Shown here in pieces: positions 23,601 through 33,400 of a DNA stretch of 64,000 nucleotides; within the stretch, counting starts at the first letter, position 1; each line of letters starts with the position of its first letter. The notes beneath the pieces are model-generated. The model was not told the DNA's origin, searched no databases, and was given only the letters and a program-made list of their open reading frames with translations. The position numbers and the translations under genes were made by a program. The DNA is from Maniola hyperantus (Eukaryota; Arthropoda; Insecta; Lepidoptera; Nymphalidae), in the NCBI RefSeq assembly GCF_902806685.2, contig NC_048548.1:14658557-14722556 (forward strand), read 5' to 3'.

Positions 23601-24350
23601 CACAGTGCTTTCAAATTAGCTGCTTCTTCTGGATTTAAATGTTCAGTGCGAAGACGAGAAAAAACTTCTTTAGCACGATTCGAAGAAACATTGGTTTGCT
23701 CACATTCAAAATTATAAAGTTCTGCTGATATGGGTTTGTCTATGGAAAAAACTATATCATTCGGGGAATCATTAGTAATTTCAACATATCCTTTCTTATT
23801 TTTAACGCGTGTTATACAATCGGAAATAATACAGCTGCATATAGTTTGAGATGGAATCAAGACATCACCGTCCTGCGAATTAATAGGCAATGCAAATAGC
23901 TTTGATGAATGAGCAGGAATAATTTCTTCGAACAAATTAACGTTACGCGAATCATACATTTTTATTGGAATCTCAGCGTTACGCGTTACTAATTTTCTGT
24001 CTTTAAGATTAATAGTGGACTCCAATTTTTCAAGTAAATCTAGGCCTAAAAGACCGTCAAAGTATTTGTGAAAATTATATACGTAAAAAGTAATATCACC
24101 ATCTTCGTTAAATTCGGAAAACCAAGGTAATGTAATGGAATAGTCATTTTTAGTTGTTGCGTGCACGTTGGTTACTTCAAAGGGTTCATAGTTAAGTGGC
24201 ATATTACTAAAATACATTTGTACTGCTTTAGGACTGATAAAAGATTGATTCGCCCCGGTATCGATAAGAAATCTGAGAGGTGGATTACTAATCTGTACAT
24301 AACCAAGTTGCCGCTGGACATAAAAATTTACATCTATCCTGGTTTTTCGG
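20699..24350 (-). CDS. pol: Gypsy element 1 Pol: protease, reverse transcriptase, RNase H, integrase
   Basis: The first Met in this frame (24217) gives 1172 residues, but the frame is open upstream and contains the protease site DTGA at 24252-24263, so Pol is presumably made by -1 frameshifting from gag. Numbering from that Met: reverse transcriptase about 240-430 with YLDD near 394; RNase H about 535-650 (TTDASN near 540); integrase zinc finger HX..HX..CAVC near 830-865; DDE core with HLDLL near 895, TDNGPEF near 950, and ENGIVERF near 980. The C-terminus is basic. Domain order PR-RT-RH-IN is Ty3/Gypsy; the RT resembles the 17.6/297/gypsy group. No env-like ORF is evident before the 3' LTR. 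Confidence 0.92.
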
Positions 24351-25566
24351 ATTCGCTGACTATCTGAAAATTTTCTTTCTTAGAACTGACTTCCTGTTTC
24401 TGATCAACTTCTTCTGTTATTGGACTTGGTTCAACGTTCGAGGAGCTTTCCTCATAGTAATTATAGCATTCATCCGTAAATTGTTCGTAATTGTCATAGT
24501 CATAATCGTAGTCATAGTCATAATCATAATCATAGTCATAGTTAAGTTCATTAAAATTGACGTCGCGTGATTTCATATAGTTAGTTGGTGGTGGATTACC
24601 AAATTTACGCCAATCATGTCCCGATGGTGGTAAATGTCTAGGGGTGAAATGACTCACACCGCTCATGGGACGTGGGAAATTAGAATTGTTAGGCGATTGG
24701 TGTCGATTTGGAAATTTGAAAACGTTGCTCTTCGGGTTATAATTCGGTGGAGGAGCGCGAAACATTAATTGGGTACGACTAGGACCACGCGGATGCATTT
24801 GAGGGTTAGGTTTCCAACCAGGTCTAAAATGCATAGGTTGCTGACTCTGAGGTGGTCTAAAATATATAGGCTGCTGCCAAGATGGCCCAGGCATAGCGAA
24901 ACCTTGTGACCTTGAAGGACCTGTGTAATTTGATACGGAAAATTTATGTCCAGAATTTTTCTGAGAAAACCCGCCTTCATTTCGTTGTTGTATATATAGG
25001 GTGTTAAGTTCCTCTTGTACAAATTCGAGGGCTTTTTCCATTGACACTGGCCGCATGCACCGTATCCTTGAGCCTAGCGGGTCTTTTAGACCACGTAAAT
25101 AACACTGCAGGGTTAACTTTTGGTAAAGTTGCCGTTTAGCCTCTATTGTGGTAGGTACGGATTCATGTAGGGAAATGTAGGTCATAATTGTGCTAAACAG
25201 GTTTTGACACTTTTCGTAAAATTCTTGCGGGGTGCTAGAGCCTTGTGTCTGTAGAGACAAATCATTGTATAAAGCGGTCTCATCGCGATGGTCTGCGAAA
25301 TTATTAATAAGGGCATTTCGTATGCCATTCCAACTATCTGGGATACCGTTTGCATTAATTAACCTAGCCGCGGAACCTGTCACTTTATTTAATATTCCAC
25401 TAATTAATGCCGAATTTTGTAACTCATGTCCCGGACTAACGTCAAAATGGGCAATCACTAATTGGTCACACAAATTTATAAACCGTGTTAACACATGAGG
25501 ATTTCCGTCAAATTCGGGTAAAAATCTAATAGATTTATAGATAGTATCTAAATCGTTTGATGCCAT
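24334..25566 (-). CDS. gag: Gypsy element 1 Gag, 410 aa
   Basis: Capsid/nucleocapsid precursor of the retrotransposon. The N-terminal half is a Gypsy-type gag domain (start MASNDLDTIYKSIRFLPEFDG). Residues about 230-330 are rich in Pro, Gln, Asn and Arg (RPPQSQQPMHFRPG). A (Tyr-Asp)n run lies near residues 342-360, encoded by plus-strand TCATAG/TCATAA repeats at about 24487-24542. No CCHC zinc knuckle is seen, so RNA binding probably uses the basic region. The stop at 24334 overlaps the pol frame, shifted by -1 near an A5 run at about 24346-24350. Confidence 0.88.
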   Translation of the reverse strand: MASNDLDTIYKSIRFLPEFDGNPHVLTRFINLCDQLVIAHFDVSPGHELQNSALISGILNKVTGSAARLINANGIPDSWNGIRNALINNFADHRDETALYNDLSLQTQGSSTPQEFYEKCQNLFSTIMTYISLHESVPTTIEAKRQLYQKLTLQCYLRGLKDPLGSRIRCMRPVSMEKALEFVQEELNTLYIQQRNEGGFSQKNSGHKFSVSNYTGPSRSQGFAMPGPSWQQPIYFRPPQSQQPMHFRPGWKPNPQMHPRGPSRTQLMFRAPPPNYNPKSNVFKFPNRHQSPNNSNFPRPMSGVSHFTPRHLPPSGHDWRKFGNPPPTNYMKSRDVNFNELNYDYDYDYDYDYDYDYDNYEQFTDECYNYYEESSSNVEPSPITEEVDQKQEVSSKKENFQIVSESEKPG

Positions 25567-26101
25567 GTCTTCTAAGTTCCTAGATTCGTCTACGGCTCTT
25601 GACCTATTAACCGAACCTACGAAACTACGTCCTGACCTTGGATGAAAAATCTTGACGAATAAAAATTAAACTAACACACACAAAAAATACACTCAAAAAA
25701 CTTTTTTTAAAAAACACTCAATAAAAAATTACTTCCCTAAAGTTCACGTAAAATTATATTAAATAGGTCTATAGATTTTGTATAAACCTAGATTATAAAA
25801 TTTTAGGAATAAGGACGATATATAAATGAGGATTCAATAAAAGTACGATTTAAAAAAAATCAATTAAAAAAAAATTAAACACAATACCTCTTTTTCTTGT
25901 TAGTCGGAAAAGGATAGGCAAAAGGAACTTGAACGATTCAAGTACTTACCGCATCGCCGATCTATTTCTTTCCACGAATCGAAGTTTAGATTCTCCACTA
26001 CACTGCGGCCTCCGAATGGTAGGTTCTCAGGATAAGTTGTTCTCCGTCACAGTTGTCCGATACAGCTACAGGTACAGCTTATCCTACCCCGTCACTGCGC
26101 C

Positions 26102-26378
26102 AGTAATGTTTAGGCTCGCAGGAGGTGGATGGAAGAAAACTAGTCGGCGATAATATCCTTATAATAATTATATTCAAAGTTACATTTAAATGAAAAGACT
26201 AAAAACTAGTGCTTATCTCTAAGGATGAGAATATTCTAACTTAATATTACGATTCCCACATCGCGCGGGTTCTGGTATTACGCCGCGTCAGCTATACGGG
26301 TCGTGTTCGTACGTGGGAATGGGAATGCATGTTGCGCTGGTTCACTATGTATCAGCCGCTGGCTTCGCCTGCGTAACA
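26102..26378 (-). repeat. 5' LTR of Gypsy element 1
   Basis: Base-for-base match by eye with 19754-20030. On the element strand it begins TGTTACGC and ends CATTACT. The neighbouring internal sequence GGCGCAGTGACGGGG, read with the preceding T, is a plausible tRNA-complementary primer-binding site. Confidence 0.9.
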
Positions 26379-26537
26379 CGTACAATAATATGGCTTCAAA
26401 TATGTATTAGGCGATGATTACATTATTTACTTGGTTAGTTATATATCTACGCACTACCGACACATGAGTAGATCAGTACGCTTAGTACGAGATTTTATGT
26501 CTCACCAACGTTGATAGTATTCGAGTATTGAAAACCT

Positions 26538-26750
26538 TTAGCATGTTAGGTTTGTATCCACGTATATTCCTAGAAACTTGATTGCTTTCACCGATTCTAA
26601 ATTAATGTCATTATAATTTATGTCTAATGGGGTGGGTAGATTTTTATTAAATTGAACATATTTGGTTTTAGATAGGTTTATTTGAAGATTATTATTGTCA
26701 AGCCAGTTTATAATTGATTGAATTGTCAAATTTATTTCATTTTCGTGAAA
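26538..26750 (-). mobile_element. LINE reverse-transcriptase fragment
   Basis: INWLDNNNLQINLSKTKYVQ and AIKFLGIYVD are the conserved post-YADD block of a Jockey/CR1-type reverse transcriptase. Between Gypsy element 1 and the gene B promoter. Confidence 0.65.
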
Positions 26751-27021
26751 TTGTAGTGAAATTCGACTACATAGGCACGAGGTAATATTATTTAAGCGCG
26801 GCAGGGCTCGTCACGAGCCCGCTGTCTTGCGTGCGTTTCCAGTATATATAATGTACATACTCTGTGGTGCGTACCTACACGTGGATTAACTCGGGAGCAC
26901 TGAGGGGCAGAACGCGGGGGACGGGACACTCAGCGGCGGTCACGCGGTGACGCCGGGTGGCAACTGGCAACGGCGCGCGCGGCGCGCCACCGTCACGCGT
27001 GTATCTAATCATAGAAAGAGC

Positions 27022-27301
27022 GGGGACACACGATGCGTTGCGGCGGATTGCGGTGCCGGAGCGGTGTCGCTGCGTCGTCTTACATAGAATTAATATCTGT
27101 GGCATGTCACACGATGCGCTCCGGCGCCGCACCGGACTTGCAGCCACCGAGACGAGGCAGGAAGGGGTGAATGCGTTGCGACGTCGGAGCGGCACCGCTC
27201 AGTTGTTTATGCGTCACAAGGAAGGGCACTATCCAACGCTGCTACGGCGGCGCCGCTGCGACATATCAACGTTGCGGCGCCGCAACGCATCGTGTGCCCC
27301 C
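27022..27301. mobile_element. GC-rich MITE
   Basis: Ends GGGGACACACGATGCGTTGC and GCAACGCATCGTGTGCCCC are near-perfect inverted repeats. Internal CGATGCG/CGGCGCCG motifs repeat. GC content far above its surroundings. Lies in the 5'UTR intron of gene B, 180 bp from the proposed first exon. Confidence 0.65.
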
Positions 27302-27481
27302 AGCCTTACATATTTATTATCAATAACTTATATGTTATTATTTATATCATTATTTTTATACTTATTTTGGAAAATTGTATTTTATTATAACAGTCTATAG
27401 ATAAAAAAATGTAAATCATAAAATTACATTGATGATCTATTACACAACAAAAAAATATCCTAAAATGAAAAAAAAACTTAC

Positions 27482-27623
27482 GTTGCATAAATTTTTCCTC
27501 TGTTATAGTAAAAGTAATGTATACAATAATTTGGTACTTATTAGGTCACATTCTACAAACACTGTACGAAACCTGTTCCTACAACAGACTACGTCACCTC
27601 GCGACGAAGGATGAAGTTGTATA
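27482..27623 (-). promoter_or_regulatory. Gene B non-coding 5' exon and core promoter
   Basis: Homologous to the gene A promoter and first exon. The minus strand shows TATACAA at 27617-27623, the CGTCGCGAGGTGACGTA block, the TTTCGTACAGTGTTTGT block, and then a donor AAC|GTAAGT with the exon edge at 27482. Splicing to the acceptor at 19574-19575 (TTACAG before AAAATG) would give a 5'UTR intron of about 7.9 kb containing the Gypsy element 19754-26378. The TATA box is weaker than that of gene A, and DNA upstream of it is interrupted by repeats. Inferred from paralogue conservation. Confidence 0.55.
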
Positions 27624-27754
27624 TCATCATCATCATCAATACTTATAATAAAACTGTAACAGGTCTAATTCTGTACATTGAAGATATTTTGAAAAATTTT
27701 TTTCGAGGGCACTCTATAATCGATACTGAACCCAAAACTGTAATTTTTTTCACT

Positions 27755-27791
<37 letters not shown>

Positions 27792-28378
27792 ATCACGGCC
27801 GCGCATCACGCTGAAACTACTGAATGGATTCCAATGAAACTTGGTACGATTTGAGGTAATACTATGAGGAAGAATATAGGATACTTTTTATCCCGAAATT
27901 CAGCATGGTTCCCGTAGGAGAGGGGATGAAAGTTAAAATGTATACTGAGTTGTAATTCATTAACGCGTAGTCCGATTTCATTCATTCTTTTTTTGTTAGA
28001 AAGGGGATATTTTAAAGATTGTTCCGTAAATATTTCAAGGTCATCGGTTTTTAACCGACTGTCGAAAAGGAGGTGGTTCTTTTTTCTACATCGATTTTTT
28101 CGAGGTTTCTGGACCGATTTGCAATTTTTTTTTTTAAATCAACAAAAAAAGTTTACGTCGTGGTCACATAAAAAATTCTGGATTCAGCTTATTAATCCTG
28201 ATGCTGCAGGGTTACTGCCCGCCTGAGTTATCAAGATTCAGGAAGTGTTCATAGTGAATTCATATTGTAGGTACCAAGCAACGACAACAATCCCGAAAAA
28301 TCAAAGAGTTCCCGCGGGATTTTAAAAAACGTAAATCCACGCGGACGAAGTCGCAGGAATCAGCTAGTACATATATCA
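27624..28378. mobile_element. Insertion splitting the gene B promoter block
   Basis: In gene A, TATATC runs straight into AATTCATCGACATACTATAC. In gene B the two parts are separated by about 750 bp flanked by TATATC on both sides. The insert begins with CATCATCATC, has a (GTCT)n run at 27758-27790, and ends like a Helitron (GACGAAGTCGCAGGAATCAG). Confidence 0.6.
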
Positions 28379-28431
28379 ATTCATCGACGTACTATACTAC
28401 ACTCTACACAACATACTACGCATATTGTAGG

Positions 28432-28680
28432 TATGACCATCGATATAAATGACAAGATATGCCCAAGCGAACAAAGTTTTTCACGGTTTTGGAACCAAAT
28501 AAATCAGCGCCACCTCCTAGATACTAATGAACGACCCGTTTGAAATCCAGACGTCACTGAGGTTGCATTGGTTAGCACCAACATAAATAAACATTTTAGG
28601 ACCAATGAGTCGGAGCCATTTTGCTTGTTCAATGGTCCTGTCCTTACAAAGTAATATATATATAAGTCAATGTGTGTGAC
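28432..28680. repeat. Interspersed repeat R10 inserted in gene B upstream block
   Basis: Inverted relative of 440-660. It separates two halves of the upstream block shared with gene A (TACGCATATTGTA on the left, TGACTCAAAATAT on the right). Confidence 0.65.
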
Positions 28681-28759
28681 TCAAAATATATACTATGCGT
28701 TTTAACTATGAAGACCATCGTACATCGACTCTCGGTTTGATCCTGAATAATTGACGATA

Positions 28760-29060
28760 TCTAAATATTAAGTATATAAAAGGAAAAGGTGACTGACTGA
28801 TCTAACTACTGGACAGATCGGGCTGAAATTTAGCATGCAGATAGCTATTATGACATAGGCATCCGCTAAAAGATTTCTTCTTCTGTATTCGGTTCGTATC
28901 CGTGATTCTTTGAAGTGGCCGTCATACAAATACGTACCCATTCGATTCGTGTTTTTACGGAATCCGTGATTTTATGGATGGATGTTTAACGCTTTAAGGG
29001 GGGAAATACGGGTTTGAAATTAGTGTAGTGCACGCGGACGAAGTCGGGAGCATAAGCTAG
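28760..29060 (+). mobile_element. Helitron-like repeat, type 2, with internal insertion
   Basis: Starts TCTAAATATTAAGTAT and ends CATAAGCTAG; about 90 bp around 28872-28985 is foreign to the family and contains GTATTCGGTTCG/CGATTCGTG pieces. In the gene B upstream region. Confidence 0.6.
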
Positions 29061-29218
29061 TGTCAAATATTATATTATGGTGCCGTGATAATATTGGTAT
29101 GCCGTAGTATTAATTATCACCATCACCACTATATCAACTTACAAATAAAAATTGTTGACAATCAGGAAGCGTAAAATTTTACCTATCCATACTTCCATAT
29201 ACTATAATACTAGATACT

Positions 29219-29593
29219 ATTATACTATAATATTATAAATGCGAAAGTGTGTCTGTCTGTCCGTCTGTCTGTCTGTCTGTCTGCTAGCCTTTCGCGCAGT
29301 GGCGTGCACAGGAGTTCAAGCCAGGGTATGCATTTAGGTATGAACTTATTTTACGGCAGGTTATAATGAAAAAGTAAGCATTGATTTCTTACAATGAGGG
29401 TAAGCAGTGTGTTTATGCCTCTATGATCTGCACGCCACTGCTTCACGGCCCATCCGTTCAACCGATTTTGACGAAATTTGGAAGAGATAGTATAGTTAGC
29501 ATCCCAGGCTACTTTTTATCCCGGAAAATCAAAGAGTTTCCACGGGAGTTTTAAAAACTAAATCCACGCAGACGAAGTCGCGGGCTCCTCTAG
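29219..29593 (+). mobile_element. Helitron-like repeat, type 1, split by a MITE
   Basis: Begins TAATATTATAAATGCGAAAG with (GTCT)n; interrupted at 29296-29442 by a short inverted-repeat element; ends CTCCTCTAG. Confidence 0.7.
29296..29442. mobile_element. Nested MITE with perfect 13-bp terminal inverted repeats
   Basis: GCAGTGGCGTGCA at 29296-29308 and its exact complement TGCACGCCACTGC at 29430-29442. It interrupts the Helitron-like copy between GCTAGCCTTTC and TTCACGGCCC; TTC on both sides may be the target duplication. Confidence 0.7.
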
Positions 29594-30055
29594 TTCTGAA
29601 TAAATAGTTTGAGTTTGAGTGAAATCATAGAAAAAAAATAGGGCTACCTGCGTCAAAATGTACTAACGTTTGACGCTTGCCAGTGACGTTGAAGCCCGAC
29701 TGTTTGTTATAGAAGCTCTCTATTGTTCTGTCGTGAACAGGTACTTCGTAACTAATCTTGTAAGTATATCAGACGTATAGCACTTATAATATAAAATCCG
29801 CATTTGACTATTAATATTTTCGAAGAAAAACGAAAAAATAAAAAGAATTTAAATATTACAAATGTCGTGGTCTTCACAATTGAAACGCATAGTACAATAC
29901 CAGGATGTCTATACACGTGTCATAATTAACAAAATACTTCAATCACTTATCACTTATCATTTAAAAATACCTATTATGATAATAATATTATTGTGTTTTC
30001 CAAATCTAACTCTAAATGACTTATGAAAATGAGTCTAACAAATAATATTATGTTA

Positions 30056-30286
30056 CTAGCTGATGCCCGCGACTTCGTACGCGTGGATTTAGGTTTATGA
30101 AAATCCCGTGGGAACTCTAGGATTTTCCGGGATAAAATGTAGCCTATGTCCCTCTCCATCTCCAGGTCTTAAACTATACCCATGCAGAAAATCACGTCGA
30201 TCCGTTGCTCCGTTGCGACGTGATTGAAGGACAAACCAACAAACCAACAAACAAACAAACACACTTTCGCATTTATAATAAGGTTA
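30056..30286 (-). mobile_element. Helitron-like repeat, type 1 (CAAA variant)
   Basis: CTAGCTGATGCCCGCGACTT to CATTTATAATAAGGT. Just 3' of gene C and upstream of gene B. Confidence 0.65.
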
Positions 30287-30449
30287 ATATCGTGAAAGTC
30301 ATTTAGAATAAATATTAAAAAATTATAAGTCAGAATACCAATAAAAAATAGTATATTTTTTGTAGAAAAATATACCTATAAAAAAGTCATCAGTACTGTA
30401 ACAATTATTACTAATCTTTTAAAATTCCATATGACAATAATATTCGCGG

Positions 30450-33400
30450 TCAAGCTCTTAGTTTGAAGGTTGCCCAGTGGCCGCCCGCCAGTCGAGGGTT
30501 GAAAGACCTCACTGACAGTCTCGCTGGAAGCTGCAGCTTCACCGATGGCGACACCTCGAAGTGCAGCAAGATCTGGTACAAGAACACCTTTATCTCACAC
30601 AGAGCAAATCTTGAACCTGAAAGTGTAAAAAAATATCCATAAGTAGGTACCCACCTTATACTTATCTAAATATATAAAAGAAAAAGGTGACTGACTGACT
30701 GACTGACTGACTGACTGACTGACTGACTGACTGACTGACTGACTGACTGATCTATCAACGCACAGCTCGAAATACTGGACGGATCGGGCTGAAATTTGGC
30801 ATGCAGATAGCTTTTATGACGTAAGCATCCGCTAGGAAAGGATTTTTGAAAATTCAACCCCTAAGGGGGTGAAATAGAAGTTTGAAATTTGTAAAGTCCA
30901 CTGTGACGTTGTAAATTTTGAACTACTAATTAGCGTTTCGCTTTTAATAAAAAATCTATTTTGTTCAAAGTATGTTGGTGCCACCTAGCATCAAGGTGCA
31001 GAACTACGCGTGGGTCGATGTTCAGAGTTCATTCGAGCCACAATAGATGGCGTTTGCTTCGTTGTCAATTGTCGTAAAAATAAAACAAAATAATTAAATA
31101 AAACCATAATATCATTTGTTTATTGTTAAGTCATTAACAAAACGGTTCTTATAATATATCCTTAGGTTCCGCAAATATTCAAAAATGAATTGGCTTCATG
31201 ATCAAACTAAATGAGAGCGGCCACACTCGGGTTGCGTCTGGCAACACCGATTGATGAGATTTAGAATTTTCCTGGAGTCAACATGTGAAGACGAATTTTT
31301 TTTCGTTCCAGGAAAATCTCACTTCTCTTCGCCCATGGCTTCGCCTGGGAAAATACAATAGTTATAAAGTTAGTCATCCTAACGTATTTCAATGTTTCAT
31401 CAATTATGGTGAGTGAAAAATCAAGTAATGTGGATTCGACAAAATGGCGGTTTGGTTAGAGAAAATCCTAATCTCATGATTTCTTTCAGTTCCAGTTATT
31501 TTAACTTCCCAAATAAATGAGGATAATGGGTTGTGGGTGGACTTCTGAAAACCATTGGTGGCCAGGAGTTCAATAGGTGAGTTGTGTTTGATCGGGAAAA
31601 TTCCACGTGTCGAAATTTTCACACAGCACAAATTATAATCTTGTTTTTCTTTGTTACAGGGTTTACGTTTACGTTTTACGTTTACGTTTTACGTTTAGCT
31701 TCAGTTTTCCGTTTTCCGTTTGCGTTTCCGTTTTTAGTTTTCGGTTTTCGTATTTATTTCTTTTGCACATTCACGTTGGCAACTTAATTTCTATGGATAA
31801 GACTTGGTGAAAATCTTTGTAAGGAAACATTTCGGTTGTGAAGAATCAAGTTAAATTGAGTTTTGGATCTTGGCCGATGCCGTCCAGCTACATTGCAGTC
31901 TTCGCACCTACAAGTAAGCAAATGTTTGTATCCTGGAACAGTTTAGTGAACCTTCTTAGTGTATGTGTACAGTAAGAACCCTGTCTTTACTACTGAGCTT
32001 TTATTTTGAAACAATTTTATGAATTTTACTGTGTCATTGTCTATTCCATGCCAATGGCATCTTAAATTTAAAACATAGATCTTATGTACTATCTACCTAA
32101 GTCATTCTAATGTATCTAAATTAAGTCTTGGCATTAAGCTAGAATAACTAAGCATTATTAGCCATCATTCTGTATTAAGCGACCCCGGTAAAAGTTACAT
32201 TAAAAACAATTTTGCCTAACATCTAGCAAATTTCATTTATAACACCTCATATGCATTACAAGGGAGTCGACGGCTAGCTTCTATTCTTTACTAGGTAGAT
32301 AGATCAAGTAAAGTAAATTAAAATTATTTTTTTTTTCCTCTAATCTTTGTAAGGTGGTAGATTATTCCGTATCCGGGTATATTTCTATTCCGCCCAATTT
32401 ACCACCCTTACAAATGGCGCCCGAACGTTTTTTTATATAGTTATTTCTGTATATTTTGAGAAATTTTGTGAATTTTATGAAATGTACTCCGCTGATTGTA
32501 CAATTTTCTAAGTAGTGACACATTGCAAAGAGCACTAAGCTGTTTTTTATGGTTAACTAACTAAATAATAACTAATAGTTAGAAATTTTGTTTGATAGTT
32601 TAAGTAATTTTCTGAGTATAGTCCAACATTGGTTTTTTTTTCTTATTTAATTAACACATTATAAATGGTGTTTATGCCGTTCAATTATGTTATTTGACTT
32701 ACCTTGGAGGTGTATAAGTGAATGTTTGCCTTCAGTTTAGTAATAAACATTGCTTAACTGAGTTGTTGTTGGGTATTGCTTTCAATAGTAAGTACATCTT
32801 ATGTTTGAAATTTCCGGTAACTTAGTATAATTAAAGTTTTGAAACGCTATGTGCCGTTAACTAGTTACACACATACATTTATAAATACTAAGAGTTACAA
32901 CTTGTGAAACTAAATATATAAACTATATTCAGAGATTACATTAAGTTCAAGTATGAAGTTATGAACAATTTTTTTTTCAGTGACTTGATACTTCATTATT
33001 TTGTTGAAATTTTGTTTAGAGCTGTGTTAAGGTTATGATAAAAGCTACTTCACACACAAAACATGTTAAGTTTAAGTGAATGCTGGTAGTTTAAAGTGAC
33101 ATTTAGAAACAGATTTTGTTGTATCTTAGGTTATGTGTTAAAAGTGTAAAGTAACAGTCATCAAACCATTGCACAATCTCTTTGTTTTTTTTTTGAAAGA
33201 TAATATGCTAGTCAGAGTTCATTGCAACTTTGCTGCCTGTTTACTTTTGTAATTGTAAAGGTTGTAACACACTGTGTACTCATAAAGGTGATACTGCACC
33301 TTACAATCATTTATTCAATTTTGGGAAGTTTTATTTTGTTATATTTTGTTTACTATAGTAATAATATGTGCTTGTATTATTAACAATATTTTGGAATAGG

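Larger units (their letters stand above)
19754..26378 (-). mobile_element. Complete Ty3/Gypsy LTR retrotransposon in the 5'UTR intron of gene B
   Basis: A 6.6-kb element on the minus strand: 5' LTR 26102-26378, gag 24334-25566, pol 20699 to about 24350, 3' LTR 19754-20030. The LTRs (277 bp, 5'-TGTTACGC...CATTACT-3') look identical by eye, flanked by a candidate 4-bp duplication CGTA (19750-19753 and 26379-26382). A purine tract GGGGGAGG lies directly before the 3' LTR, and a TGG-starting primer-binding candidate follows the 5' LTR. Intact frames and matching LTRs indicate recent insertion. It is in the sense direction of gene B, so its 3' LTR points into the ATG exon. Confidence 0.93.

Noticed and set aside
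26957..27400. 147-residue ORF as a host protein
   Set aside because: It lies almost wholly within the GC-rich inverted-repeat element; composition is Arg-rich and repetitive, and a mirrored ORF exists on the other strand.
31404..31810. Short ORFs on both strands
   Set aside because: They recur identically at 36879-37285 because both are parts of the LTRs of Gypsy element 2.
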